Positions 13,058 to 26,827 of a stretch of 64,000 nt of DNA are shown here, in pieces. The notes under the pieces are model-generated. The model worked only from the letters and a program-made list of their open reading frames with translations, searched no databases and had not been told where the DNA came from. The DNA comes from Anas platyrhynchos. Taxonomy: Eukaryota; Chordata; Aves; Anseriformes; Anatidae. Position 1 is the stretch's first letter; each line of letters begins with the position of its first letter. Location of the stretch: the NCBI RefSeq assembly GCF_047663525.1, contig NC_092613.1, forward strand, positions 3,683,501-3,747,500, in the 5' to 3' direction. A program made the translations under genes and the position numbers.

Positions 13058-13479
13058 GATAATATCAATACTAGGGAGCTTGGGGACAAGAATAAACCGC
13101 CTTTCTGGAAGATAAGCAAGAATATAAAGGAATGAATGTCTTGGAAAGAACAGCATTTGGGTAACAAAGTTAGACGGTCATCTCTTACACTTCTGCAACC
13201 CTGAACAAATTGAACAAATTCCACCACTGCACCTGCAGGACAATCCCTTCTGTATTACCTCTGGATTCTTCTGTACTACCTTTCTGGGATAATTATTCAA
13301 GGTGTACAATGACTCCTGCGACAAACATGAAAGAGACTGGAATGTCACCCTGAGCATTATGCCAATGGGCACCCAGGAACTGGCTAGCTAAAGAAGCAGG
13401 ATGGTATTTCCCTTTATTTTGTTTCAATCAAAAATTACCATTCTAATGAGCGTGCAGCTTTGCTCACAGCCCAGAGATT

Positions 13480-14065
13480 CACCTAACACTCGACGCACGC
13501 ACAAAAGGCACGCTGGTGCCAGGTCAAAGTCTTCCTTCCCTCCTCCAGACCAGCGAGGCCACTCCAGGAGGGTCTCAGCAGCTTCCCCAGCTCCACGGCT
13601 GAGGGCTGGGCCTGCCCTCCATGCTGCCTGCAGCCCTCCCTCACACAACCCAGCGCCTGCACACAGGCCACCCCACAGCCGCCATCTTGAGGCTGCCTCA
13701 GCCCGTGAGGGAAAGCAGCGGGACAAGATGGAGGCTTTCTCTACCACCCAAGCTGAAGTGTCACAGAGCAATACCCACCCAAGGAGAACCCATGGTGGGA
13801 GGCCCGATTCCCTCAGTCAGTCGGCTTCTACCACCTGTAGGGCTCCAGGCCTCCACCTGCAGCCACTCAGGCAATGGTGGGATGGGGATGGAGCAAAACA
13901 AGGTGCTGAGCTGCCTGGGTCAGTCCTGTCAGGGCAGGAGGGCAGCAGCCAGGCTCAGGGGCAAAGACCAAGCTGCCTCAGGATGCCTCGATGGTGCCAG
14001 AACCGCTGCCTGCCCTCACACTGCCACTTCTGCCACTGGACTGCAAGGAGCAGAAGGATGCAGTA
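13480..14065. other. GC-rich patch beside the NFYA 3' end, function unknown
   Basis: This stretch of about 600 bp is visibly GC-rich against AT-rich flanks. It contains scattered CpGs and two copies of a YY1-type core in opposite orientation: GCCGCCATCTTG (13679-13690) and CAAGATGG (around 13725). A 221-codon frame is open on the + strand (13401-14066), but it is low-complexity in S/P/R/H and overlaps other open frames. I take the openness as a by-product of composition. The patch could be a small promoter or enhancer, or an old repeat. Confidence 0.35.
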
Positions 14066-14084
14066 GCGGAGCCAAAGCTGGTTC

Positions 14085-17000
14085 TTGGTTTATAAATTTT
14101 TATTAGCTGGATAGTGTACACAGTACTTACAATTGCATCTATTAAAGACCAAAATACACTTGAAAAAATGCATTATATAAAAAAAATTATAAACTTTTAA
14201 CTATATACAAACTTTGCCTTACATTACGCAAATCTCAGTACACCCCCCACCCATTCACATGAACATTTTTTCCACCCTCCCCTCTTTTTAACATGCAAAG
14301 CCTTGAAGCCATTTAGCTTAGCATCACTTGAGGACCATTTTCTACATCTCATTCTTTGAACTTGTACACAAGTGTTTTTTTCTTTTTTGATAGGTTCACT
14401 GCTCCAGTGTTCCTTGATCAACCACATTTCATATTCTCCCCAAGCCTATTCTTTTATCCTCATCCACACTTCTATGCACTCCCAAAGTGGAGATTTTGCT
14501 CAAGTGTAGCCAATCCACAAAGAATTCTCATTTAATTACTAGAGAGGTTTGAATTTGGTGATGTCTCCAATTTAACGAGTTTACCCAGGAAAAGAAAGCA
14601 GACTCTTCTGGTAACACGGGTCAATCACATTGACTGATACCTCCAATCTGACCAAGCAAACACTACTTTTAGAAGTGAACACACATAACCTAAAGCAAAT
14701 GAAAAACCTGACAGTAGCATTCAGGCTTTCACATCGCTATTTAAAGTATTAACAGTAAGACTTCCTAAATAACACAAATCCGTAAGCCTTAATACACTTC
14801 CTACAACAACAGATCAGAGAACCTATATATGAAGGGCTTACTGGGAAAAAAGTTCTAGCTGTTCTGAAGAAGTTTACAACTTCTTTAAGAAAAGATATAA
14901 TTACTCACAACAGAGAAAAAGAAAAAAAAGGGAGGGAGAGAAAGAATTAATGTCAAAGCAATAATCTCTGCTTCTCTAACTCCCAACTGTCTGAGGGGGC
15001 TCTCCAGGACAGAGATCAGCTCTCAGTTGAAGAGCAGAAATGTTATGGAGAGGCTGTCTTACTTCAGCACATGAATATTCTACTGACAAAATGTACAGAT
15101 GCTCTAAAAAAGTATTTACAATAATGCTGCAAATTCAACTAAAGCAGAAGTTGTCATTCCTTCACTGAAAGACCTGAAATGGGTGACCTCACAAGAAATG
15201 CCAGGTGCAGATTTTGTAGTTGCCAACTGAAGAAAACAAGCACCAACTGGCCAAGTATTTTAAGGCAGAAGCAACCAAAGGCACCAAAGATGCCATCAAT
15301 GCTTTCTGAAGTTAGAAAAAGCCCTCATGTAAAATTTGTGAGAAGAGCGTTGATTACTAATATAATTTAAGACAAAATTAAAAACTAAAGATTTGGAACT
15401 AGGCTTCTACCTCCTCCTGTAGCTGCAGATGACCCTGCACAGAAGAGTTTCTCAGTTTCAGTTCACTGTGTCAGATGTAGTAAGGATAAGAACACCGAGC
15501 TAGAAGTTCAGAAGAGAATGAACTTCATTTAAAAAATCCAGCTAACTGTAAATACCAAATCTGCTTTTCTTCTCTGTACTTTCACTAGATACTTTACAGG
15601 TGACTGATCAAAGCACTGTCTTCCGTAATAACTAAGCAGGCATACTCTGCCTCCCAGATTGCCTGCTGGCAGTGTATCATCTAATGTTTCTCCACATTTC
15701 TGTTCCTTCCTCTTATATTTCTTCCCTTCTTTTCTTACTTGTAGGTTTAGTGTATTTCTCTTTTCTTAATAGAATGGTCAAAGCTTTGTCTTTTTGTATC
15801 CTCCCAGCCTTTTAGCACTTGCTGATTTCTCCATTTTGCTTCTAGCCATAAGCTCTTAGTAAATGGGAAAAAATGTAACAGCGAGATAATATAGTTAGAA
15901 TTTTCTAAGTTGCATTTACTTCTTTTTTTCACATGGAAATAAAGTTCACCAAATTTAAACGAGTCTCTCATTTCCTTGGCTATTTTCCCCACAATAAAAC
16001 TTCTCCCCTCTGACACCTTCCCTTTTCATGTTCTTAATCAACACCCTCCAGACCCCCAGTCACATCTGGCTGTATTTCCAAGCCCATGCTTAACTGCTGT
16101 GACTCAGTTTTAACTACAAAACACAAAAAATGGAAGAGAGGAGACTATGCAGGTGACACACAGCGAGTCTGCAGAACTCAGTCAAGATGGGAGAAGATGG
16201 GCATGGAAAGATGTGTCATCTGTTAAAAGGCTTACGAACTACAGCTTCCATCAACGCATTTCAAATCAGTAAGAATGGAGCAAGCTTAAAAATCTGTAAT
16301 GGGCAACTGAATGAAAGAGAAAACTATGCTTTGTCAAAATATGCAGCCAGAAACCAGCTATAGGTCATGAAAAATCCCTTAAAAAAAACAAACAAACGCA
16401 AGTACTCCTCCTTCCTTAAGTGCCACTTTTTAATTTTTTATTTAAGAGGATAGTCTGTAAAAAGCCTGAAAGGTTCATCAATATCTGCCTTCATTTAACA
16501 GTCCTTCAATTACATCAGGATGAGCTGAGTTGTCCTGAGCTTCTGCTGTCATGAAACAAACCCTCACTCTGCATAGGAGAGAATTTTTAGAACTGATTTA
16601 GAACAGACATCAAGAAACACTGTCAGAAAGATGGTCAAGTGCTATCACTCTGAGATGGCAGATTTTAATTCTTTTGGAGAAACCATGCACTGGACTGGCA
16701 GGTTAGACGAAAGATTAAAAAAATAATCCTTTGGAAGATTTTCACTTGGAAGTTTTAATCCTTTTATACAGTTGCCAGTTTTTGTGTGAGAGTGTAACTG
16801 AGACTTCTAAAGTCAGCGTGGAGGTCTTTTTGTTTTCTCACTGGTTCTGATCTCCAAAACATTCCTCACACTACCATCCACTCTTCTTTCAAAGCACCAA
16901 CTGCTAGCAATAAACATACCAAAAAACACCAATAAATTGCTTTTACTAATTAAATCCTTATCCTCACACAACAAACCTCTCCCCTTACTTCTTGGACCAA

Positions 17001-17680
17001 ATACACAATAGATCAAGTCCTGTAATAATCTCAACCTACTTCTATTATTTTGACTTGACGGCTGAACTTTTCCCAGAGCAGAGCTTGCTGTTTACATATT
17101 TTACAGAGTAGAGCTTAAGAGAACCCCCTTCAGTTTCTGTCAGTCTCACAAGTGCAAATGCAACAGCAGTGAACAGTTCAGTTGACAGTTAGGTCCAAAG
17201 GTGTAAGAAGTGGATGTAAATAACAAGTCTCTACTGGGAAAGTACTGTGGTGTAGTCATATCAGTGCTGGTTGCTATAAATTGGATTATGTCTCTGTACA
17301 GAAGGGCCGTAACTCCAAGAGGTCTTTGCTGGCCCTGCTTCAGCATGCCAGTTATTGCTGGTCAGTCAGTGGCACACTCTCACCATGGCCAATCTTAATG
17401 CAAGAGATGTTATAAAGAAAAAAAGGCGTGAGCAGTCAGACTTTGAAATCCCTGTGCTGCATCAGAAGAGTATACCAAGGAAGTCATTAAGTTTCTATTT
17501 GTTGAGTCAACTGCAGTTAAAATCTTGACCACACACTGAAAACGTGGTGTTTGCTCTGTAGAAAAGGATAGGCTGCGATATGGCGATTGTCCCATTGAAA
17601 GACTTGCTTGATACACTTGTAAGGTAGAACAGATTTGCAGAAGGGACAGGAATTCAGTTACATTTTTCTTTAAGCAGTGA
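14085..17680 (-). other. NFYA: NFYA 3' UTR (approximate)
   Basis: A continuous AT-rich, repeat-free stretch between the NFYA stop and the last good AATAAA. Mammalian NFYA also has a multi-kilobase 3' UTR. Nothing in it looks like another gene. The extent is an inference. Confidence 0.55.
14099..14104 (-). terminator. NFYA: NFYA polyadenylation signal (candidate)
   Basis: TTTATT on the + strand is AATAAA on the NFYA strand. It lies about 3.6 kb downstream of the stop, where AT-rich UTR-like sequence gives way to the GC-rich patch. Confidence 0.6.
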
Positions 17681-17734
17681 TTAGGAGACTCTGATCATCT
17701 GTGTCATTGCTTCTTCGTTGGCCTGAGATGGATC
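17681..17734 (-). CDS. NFYA: NFYA terminal coding exon
   Basis: Encodes DPSQANEEAMTQMIRVS and stop. Human reads DPNQADEEAMTQIIRVS. The acceptor is CTGTAG|GAT on the minus strand. Confidence 0.95.
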   Translation of the reverse strand, partial: DPSQANEEAMTQMIRVS

Positions 17735-20700
17735 CTACAGATACAAAATACAAGTCATGTATTTTATACATGTCATACACTTTTCTGTAACAGCGGATAA
17801 TCACAAACCTATTTCAATAAAACATACTCCTATAACACCTCTGCTTCTGTTCTCTAAACAGGTCATGTTTTTACTGGGTTTTATAAGCCATTGTAACAGA
17901 ACTGGGATATATAAGCCGTTTTAATTCCTAATAATGTGTTGTTTCTGGTATTTGGGAAAACCTACTGCTGGTAGGTCTAGGTCTGATTCTGGTACTTGGG
18001 AAGGATTTCATTTTTGAGTGAGAAACACTCTTCCACTGAAGCCACAGGACTGCTTTAAAGCACTAGTTAGCAACAATTGTTATTTCTACCCTATTATATT
18101 TTTTCCTTTGAAAAAACTTTTCTTGTGCTTTTTACATTAATCAGTACTCTACTAAGAATCAGACATTAACATTTTTGAATTTTCCATCATGAGCAAGATA
18201 AAGTACCTCTACCCTTAACACATGTCCTAAAAAGGAGACTGCTGGTATGCTGTCAGAACTGCTGCACAGACTGTATTTCTTAGGACAACAAATACAAGCA
18301 TTCTCTCTCTCTGTGTAACAAAGTGAATACATTTCTATCAACATTACTATGAATGAATTACTCAAGGCAAATAGGTGCTTGTTCTCTGCAAGAAGAGAAT
18401 GTTTCTTTACAATGCTTGAAACATAAAACCAAGGGCGGAGAGGGACAAAAGTCAGCAGCCTAGCTCCAAAAAAAGAACAAAGAAAACAGTGGAAATGCAT
18501 CCCTAACGTGCATTCTGAATTAACAAAAGTGTCATCTGTCCAAAGGACAGACAAAACTCTGCTTACCTGCATATGAGGGCTGTCTTTTTCCTTTGGTGAG
18601 AAGAACCGTCCACCTTCTCCTCGTTTCCTGGCCATGGCGTGACGATGCCGAGATTCATGCAAGTATTTCTGTCACAGTACAGAAGAGGAGAGTAATGAGA
18701 GCAGTCTGCACTTTCTAGTTCAGTAATTCCAAGTAAATGAGAACACTGGGGAAATTCCCAACTCACTAAAACAGCCTACCTGGACCCCATCCTTCCCCAC
18801 CCACCCCTGAGATAAAACACTTACAGTAAATGCCTCTTTGCAACACAGTTACATACCTATTCAACAATTAAACATATGGAAAAGAAGTATTACTGCCACC
18901 AAGGGACACTAAGAAATTACTCTGATGTAGCTTATGAACAAGAAACATTGAAAAATACTATGTTTCCAATCCTTATTTCTCTGGTAGAGATGCTTTTCTG
19001 TGCCTTTCTCATAGAGCAGCCCTGTATCAGATTCGAGTTATGTTCTCACCCTTCTTTCTTTGGGAATTTTTCCCTCTGCTTCAAGCTTCGCACGTGCCTG
19101 CCTCCTCTTAAGGATCCGGTGATACTGTTTGGCATTTACATACAGGGGCTCTTCTTCAAGCATCTCTGCTCCAGGCAAAGGTATTCGCTGGATAGCTGGT
19201 ACTGATCCAGCTCCAGGTACCATCTATACAGAGAAGAATGATTTTAGTACTTATAGTTGGAAAAAAATAGAATGCAAGAATAATTAAAATCAAATATGTT
19301 TAGAATGGAAAGGGTTTGTTTTTTCTTCAGGTAATGTACCTATTTAAGTTGAAAGAAGTAATACAGTTGTTCTCAAACTGCAGAACAAATTTAAACAAAT
19401 AAATCACACATCATCATCTGTGCTTGCTTTTTTCCTGATAATACTAAAAGTTCAATACAACGTACAATTCTATGACCACGTTACTGCTTCTTGTACAACT
19501 TGCATCCTTGACATGCCATCACTTCCCTTTCTTTCTGGTTATCACTTATTTAATTTATATGTGAATTTCGTTAACATTTCTTAAGCATTTATTACTTGTA
19601 GAGATGCTGACATCTAGTGGAGATGAACAATAAAATTCAAGTTAAAAGGTATCACACTACAAAGAAGTAAGAACTGGCAGAAAATGTGTTCGTATGAATC
19701 AGAAAAAAACATTAAGAAGGCATCCTCAAGAAATGGAATAGTCAATTAAATCTCTCTAAATGTCTGCTTATTAGTTAACAGCTTATTTTGAATTTTAGCT
19801 TCTAGATTTTTTAACTCAATTGCTGTAGTAGAACAAAAGTACAGGAATACATAAGTCACAATAGGACATAGGCCACTAAAACTGAAAACTTTGGTAGCTG
19901 CTGAGAAGACTGACCATATTAAGTTGACAAGAATCTCTGATAGTGCCTTGTGCACAGATACCTCAAAGCTCAACCTTTAAAAAGATCAATGGAAAGTTAA
20001 ATACATACCATAACCATTCCCCCTGAGTTGACAACATTTCCAGCAACTGGCAGCGTCACTGTAACAGTCCCTTGTCCACTACTGGTGGTATTGGTGTTGG
20101 CTCCCGCTTGGACAATTTGTGCTCCAGCCAAACTGGCTGCTGGAATGGTGATCATGCCTGTAACAGGGACTGTAACTTTAAGAAAATAAAACACAAAAGA
20201 AGAAAAGAAAAACAAAAACACGCACACAGAAAGAAGGGAACACCATTAGTCCCACTTCTGTTTTTCACTCATTCACCCTTCCGTAAGATGCAAAAGGATT
20301 TAGAAATGCATTGCGAGTTCTTAACTAAATTCCATCACCCGGTCCTCATGCTTGGTATGTTTTGTATCTGCACAGTAATCTCAGCCTCAGGTCTGAAGTG
20401 TAAAAGCAAACTCAAGTGTTTCTATCCTAATAGACCTTGCCGAAGAAAAAAGCAATTTTTGATTTTTCTGGGGAAAACAATACCTGCTAAATTCCTTTAT
20501 AAAACAAACATTTCTTCTTCCATTCGCTGTGACAACAATTCATATCAAAACAATCACAGCATTACCAACCAACATTGTAACTCGCTGTTTTCTTTGACAA
20601 TAATTACAAGGCAGTAAAATCCATAAGACAGATTTGGAGAAGTCCTGAATTTTTGCACCAAAGCTCCTACCTTGTTGGAGAATGGTTCCATCAGCATTAA

Positions 20701-23700
20701 CTGGCTGATAGACTATGGTCTGGCCTTCAGCCGTTTGTGCTACCTGTTGTCCTTGAACTGCTATTTGTTGCTGAGTCTAAAAACAAAGAACACAGTAACT
20801 TTTATAAACTGCTTCTTTCCCATATTTCACATTTCCTGAATTAACACAAAGTGCTTATGATGTTTCAGGCATGTATTTCTTTTGCTTTATTACCAGCATA
20901 AAGAAATAGGATGGAGCACAAACCCACTGAATTGAAGAGAAAGTACCTGAAGCACGTTTAATAAACTTTTTCTAACACTGCAGTACTTAACATTCAAAGA
21001 AACAAGTTCTAGATTTCCTGTCTCACTAGCAATATATTAAAGGAAGAACCAGTCTGCTCAGAAATTTAATTTTGGTCCTAAACAACAAAAACAGCAGAAA
21101 ACCCAGGTACAACTAGACTATTTCACAAAATGGCGAAAGTATGAAATTAGCAATATTTTGTCAAATTTCAACAAAGAGATGAAAACAGCCATGAACAAAT
21201 ATACAGAAACACGATGGATAAGAACATGCAGTCTATTCATTCTGTCCCAGAGTTATGCATGAAAACACTACAAAAATATTAACTTTATTCTCAAGTTCTC
21301 CTCAACATTAATAAATATTTTTTCCTTTTTACTTAACCACATCTTAAGTCATTTGTCAAGTTTCTCTTCCTACGCCTCTCAAGAAAACCCTTTCATGCTG
21401 GTGCAGTTACCTGTGTCTGGCCAGCAGTAACTGCAGTCTGTGGCTGCTGTATAATGATCTGCTGGGTCTGGCCCTGCTGCCCCTGTACCTGCACAGCCTG
21501 CCCACCTTGAATCTGAATCTGACCTGGCTGGACCAACTGAATCTGTGGAAGAAAGAGTCAGAAAGGAACATTAACTATACCTCTTAATTCTCCCTCCTTG
21601 GCCTCAGCATTACCACATCATCTCTGAGGATGATTTACTGTTACAAAGAAAGCACTGATTCTTCTCATTTTTCCATTTTAAAACAAAGAGTTTTAATTTA
21701 TTCCTCTCTACAACACAGCAGTCACTGATGCATCAGCTGTCAGGACCGTACAGAACAGAGGAAATGTAACATGCCAGTGTCATCATGCCCTAGCAACTCT
21801 CCGCTGCTTACAGAGTAAAACAGTTGAAGAAATAAATAACTCACGTGAAACTAGCAACAACAACACTCAGGTCAAAGAAAAAAAAAGTAGAGTAAGATTT
21901 AAAGTATCTGTAAAGCGTTAATTATCCAGCATAGAGAAATACTCCTGGACACATACAAAAATATTTTCAGCTTTGCTGAGAGGTCTATCCATCAATGTAA
22001 ATATTTGTGTGATACAAAGAGAAACTGGAATATAGTTTGTCGCTTCTGCTTTAAAAACAAGTTACAGACTTTCCTCAACAACCAGACTGTAAAGAACCTA
22101 ACCTGAAAAATATTGTCTTTCAATCAAGGAAACTGAATTCAGTAACTAAATAAACCTCTCAAGACACCAACACAACGTGTGCAACCTGAACTGTGTAGAA
22201 CTTTATTCCTAAACCTCATTCTCTAATCACTAGAACACTTTCATTAAGCTGCCATTACAGTTCTTCCCTTACTTTAGAGGAACACACGTTGAGCACCCGC
22301 TGAAATTTAAAAACTTGCTTAAGTATTTAAAAATAATTGTTTCTAATAAAATCATCAGATTTCCTTCTACACTATTACTTTCTTTGCAATGGAAACATTT
22401 AAATGCACCTTCAGCCATCACATAATAGATGAACTCAAGCACAAGGATTTACTTCAAGAAGCTTTAATTTTCTTAAAAATAATTTTTAAAATCCTCTCTC
22501 TAGCCATAACTTGAGTAGGCACCAGACCACCAACTATACCGTAATGGTCAGTTAAAAAAAGAAAACACCAAGGTCTAGCTATATTTTGATGGACTGCACT
22601 TAAAAGGTTTGCACCATCCCTTACAATATGAAAACCAAGCACAAAGCACATTTTAGTTGCATTTTTAAATAGGCAGCTCACTGTGGCAGATCCACAGCTG
22701 GAAAACAACCAGAGCTGCCCAGTTTATTTTAACAGTGCTGAGGCAAACACACTATCTGACAGGGTAAGAACATCACAGTTCATTCTCTGCAATTAATCTT
22801 CGATAAAATTAGAGTTATCTCACCTGCTGCAGTCCCTGCGTTCCGGAAACTGGGACTTGCATTATTGTCTGGCCCTGACCCCCAGGCACTGCCTGCACCA
22901 TGATGGGCTGGCCAGTTGATGTGATCAGCTGGCCTCCGCTTACTTGCACCATTAACGGTTGACCCTGGACCTAGGAAACAGGAAAGAAAGAAAAAACAAA
23001 CACAAACAGAACAATGAAAACGTCTGGTGGTATGAAACCAGAACCTAAAGCAACTACCACGTGAGAATGAGTGCTTACCTACTGGAATGCAGTGACAATC
23101 ACTGAACTGGGCTGATAATCAGCATTAATACCTTTAGTTTCTAAAGCTTCTTCCGTGCTATGCTGCTGGAGTTTTCAAATTAACTTTTTCTGCTACAGTC
23201 TAACCAATATCTCCCATCTAATTGCAATAAAGCATGAAAGGCATGAGGTATGTTTTCAGATACACTAACTACGTTCATGCACAGCCCAAGAGCAAAGTGT
23301 TGTAAAAGAAGCTTCATTAACCACGTCACTACTACTAATCTTTGACTGGGGCTCCTAATGAGAAGAGCTCTAAATAAGCCATTCTGGCAGAGAGACTCTG
23401 CAGTAGCTTCCACTCTCTCCAATTAAGTGCTTAAACAATTTCTGTTTCCTAACCAGTATCTATAGCAGGTGATATTCTTAGAGAATCTCTTCATGGTTAC
23501 TAAATGAAATTATTCATGTAGCAACACAAAATGTAGTTCAGTAAGGAAGAGCAACACAGCACATGCAGCAGCCACTTCTTGGACCAACAAGGCTTGCAGC
23601 CTCTCTAAATTCTGCATTAAAAGTCACTGCAGCTGGCCACTAGGAAAAAGGCTAATGAAAAGAAAGGCAAGGGGAAACTTCTCTCTTTAAACATCTTTAC

Positions 23701-26700
23701 CTGCTAATTCCCCAAACTCCCCAAAATAAATCTTCGAAAAGACTACAGTAAGCTGAAATGTGAGATGAGGCTTGTAAAATAGGTAACAGGTAATCGCCCT
23801 TAGCCATGCCCCAAGTTGTGTTGTTTTTGTTGTTGAACAACAAAGTCACTGAGTTCTTGGGTTTTTGAGCTGTAGGTTTCAAGAACATGCAATACTGAAT
23901 GTTTGCTCTTCAACCACTCTCACTGTAGAGCACCAGACTGAATATCAGCACAGATTTCCATCACATTCTGAATGCCTAAAAAAAAAATAATCTTCACTTC
24001 ACATAGTTGAAATACCTTAACAAAATACACGTGAACACACATCCAGCCACCACCATTGTGGGACCTCAAGAACCAGCAGGCTAAATAGAATATTGGGGCT
24101 TTACAGGTCACCCCACACCCCTGCTACATCGTTCCGTTCCTCAACCTTGTTACTATCACATAGGAGTCACTAGCAAAACTGGTAGTACTTTATTGAATTA
24201 CAAGAGATAAAAGCATGCTCGTGTCAGCCAGAGAAGCGGTCAGCAGGACTACACCCAATAAGCAGAAAGATAAATGTACATTCCAGGAGTCTTGTTAATG
24301 CATTAGAGCAAGCAAAAACAACAACAAAAAAAGGTGGGTGGAACTGGAAGGGCACAGTGACCCAAGCAATTCAAGTCAGCCAGCTTTCCGTGTTTCAATT
24401 CCAAACATAAAAAATGCTGTGTTCAACTTTACACCTGGCAAGTCCATTCAAGCCTCAAACAAAACCAAAATACTGAGTGAACAACTCGCTAATAAATTGC
24501 TATAACTGTCCAGGGTTTATCAACTCCTTTAAAAATCTCCTCTGTGAGCTAACAAAGTAACATTTGTGAATGCTTGCAAGATGCAAAACACTTCACGCTG
24601 AAATAAATCAGTGTGAACAAAATCAAGGGTGAAATATATCAAGAAATGACCTTGCTTTTCTCTCCAATTTCTGATGCATTTGTTGTTAGAACACATACTC
24701 CTGGGTTTCTGTGTTGTTCTCGTATAAATAAAAAATCAGCCATCTCAGTCCTGCAGGAGCTAATACCATCCCCCGGTACCTTTTCCAATCACAGATGAAG
24801 TTTCACTCTTCAAGCTGGTGGGTCATCTGCCACCTCTGTCCCTTTCATGTAGGGAAGACACAGAACTACTCACAGTGGGTACCAGAAATCCAATCCTTGA
24901 AAGCACGGAAAATCTTTGGGTTGCATCACTTCAGTTCTGACTTTTGAGTTCATTATCTTATACATAAATATTTTTTAAATTTCCTTTTGAGTCCCATTTT
25001 AACCACTATTTGCTTTCAGAATTACAATGGCTGGAATTCACGAATGCATCTGAGATCCAATGAAAAGCTGTAACCCCTGCTCTTTACGGAAAGCTCACAT
25101 CAAACATGTAGTAATGGCCACCAATTTTCCTGCCCCTATTTCAAACCCTGTAAGAAACACAGCATTAGATATGTGGTGATGGGGAGGGTCATGCAGTGCT
25201 CACAAACACAATTAGAGAGATCACCACTACCTGGAGGGTCTGGACTTGCTGGCCTGAGGCGGATGCCACCTGAGCCTCAGTCTGCAGCTGGACAGCAGTG
25301 ACACCACCCTGCTGCTGGGAATAGGAACAGGAATAGCTTGAAACATGGAAATGCACAGCTCAGACAAGAGACAACCACACTTTGCTGGAAGAGGATGAAT
25401 CTTAGAATTCATATATGCTGCTCTCAGAACATATGGAACGTGATTATACTTAGCAGATCTAAGAACAGAATGCTGGCAAACCTGTGTATGATACTGACAG
25501 CCTTCAACATCCCAAACAAAAATCAGTTACAAAGAACACAGGAGGTCATTTTCCAGAACTCAAAAGCCTCTGCTTCGTTGTTTTAGGCTCCTACCTTTCT
25601 GCATAATGTCTCCTTTCACTGCTTGACTTTTTACTGCAAAATGGTCCAGATTTTTGTCCAGACTTGTTAGTTACAATAAAGGCCATACATTTCTTCCTGC
25701 ACAGAAGAGCAGCAAAGACTACAGGCTTCATCTGTGTCACCTGTGCATCATCGCCTCTTCCCACCACTGACCTTCAAGGATGATCTTGAGAGGTTGCAAA
25801 AGCAGTTAAGTCTAAAAGCCTCATCTATCTTTAGCCTCTTTAGTAAGAGTCCCAAAATAATCAATGTTAACTGCCTTAGCTTTTGGGGAGATGTACGACA
25901 TCTCTCTACTAAAAGCTGTACTACAGCTGGCCTATTAAAAAATCTTAGAAAAATGTTTCATGTACAGTACAACACTGGCTTTGAGAGTATGAGATAAAAT
26001 GAAAGAAGTTCATGTATGTTTAATGCCCTTTACCTACCTTTGGTTTCATTGATGCCTTTGTATCTTTGGTTACCTGCTGGAAGCAGGTATTTTTGATAAT
26101 TCTTAATTTGTCATTTTCCATCCTTAACTATAATCTTGTTCTCCTACTAAATTCAGTGGAAGAAGCTGGTCCCAGCTATCAAACCCTCAAATAGGCTGAT
26201 ACCAAAGCAGAGTACGTCTCATTGGGAACATAACCCAGTGGTTCATCGACATGCAAGACAAACTAAGAAGCGCCTCTTGCCTTGAATGAACCTAAGATGC
26301 AACAAAAATTCAGCAACAGCACGGCTCATCTGAGAATGTATTATCCTATGTGAATAGCTTAATAACACTAAAAACCTACAAGCCTTAAAAACAAAACAAA
26401 ATAGAACAAAAACCAACCAAATAGCCTTCACACTAACATGTAAACTAGGAAGTTCATTCTGGAACAGATGAATTTATCCAAAGATACAAGGTGGTTTTCT
26501 TTTAGTTGCTTTGTTTTCCCCCCAATTCTTGTACTGTGTGTTCATTTTCATCTATCTGTAGTACTAAACTGAAGGATTTCAATTTGAGAAAGCTGGAGAA
26601 AGGCTCTATTGGCTTGAACAAAAATTTACTTCATTTTGGGGGGAAATCTGCATTGCTCCTTGCGGACAATTGACTCTTTGGATTAGTATTTTGTTTCCTC

Positions 26701-26796
26701 CATTTTCAGAGGATTTGCTATTTTCTTCACATCACTTCCAGTCTGCAAATTCCCCACTCCACTGAAATTCGATAATATATACCATAAAATTACAAG

Positions 26797-26827
<31 letters not shown>

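Larger units (their letters stand above)
6101..13470. other. Intergenic region; no gene recognised
   Basis: Read on both strands. All open frames are short (120 aa or less) and I recognise no conserved protein segment in them. I see no DRAM2-like exon, the neighbour of CEPT1 in human. The region holds a (CAAA)n-like tract at 11167-11213 and an A28 run at 13030-13057. It must contain the junction between sequence syntenic to human 1p13 (CEPT1) and to 6p21 (NFYA). Confidence 0.6.

Noticed and set aside
13401-14066. A 221-codon open frame in the GC-rich patch beside the NFYA 3' end
   Set aside because: Low-complexity composition and a competing 161-codon overlapping frame. I keep the patch as a regulatory or transcript candidate but not as a protein gene.
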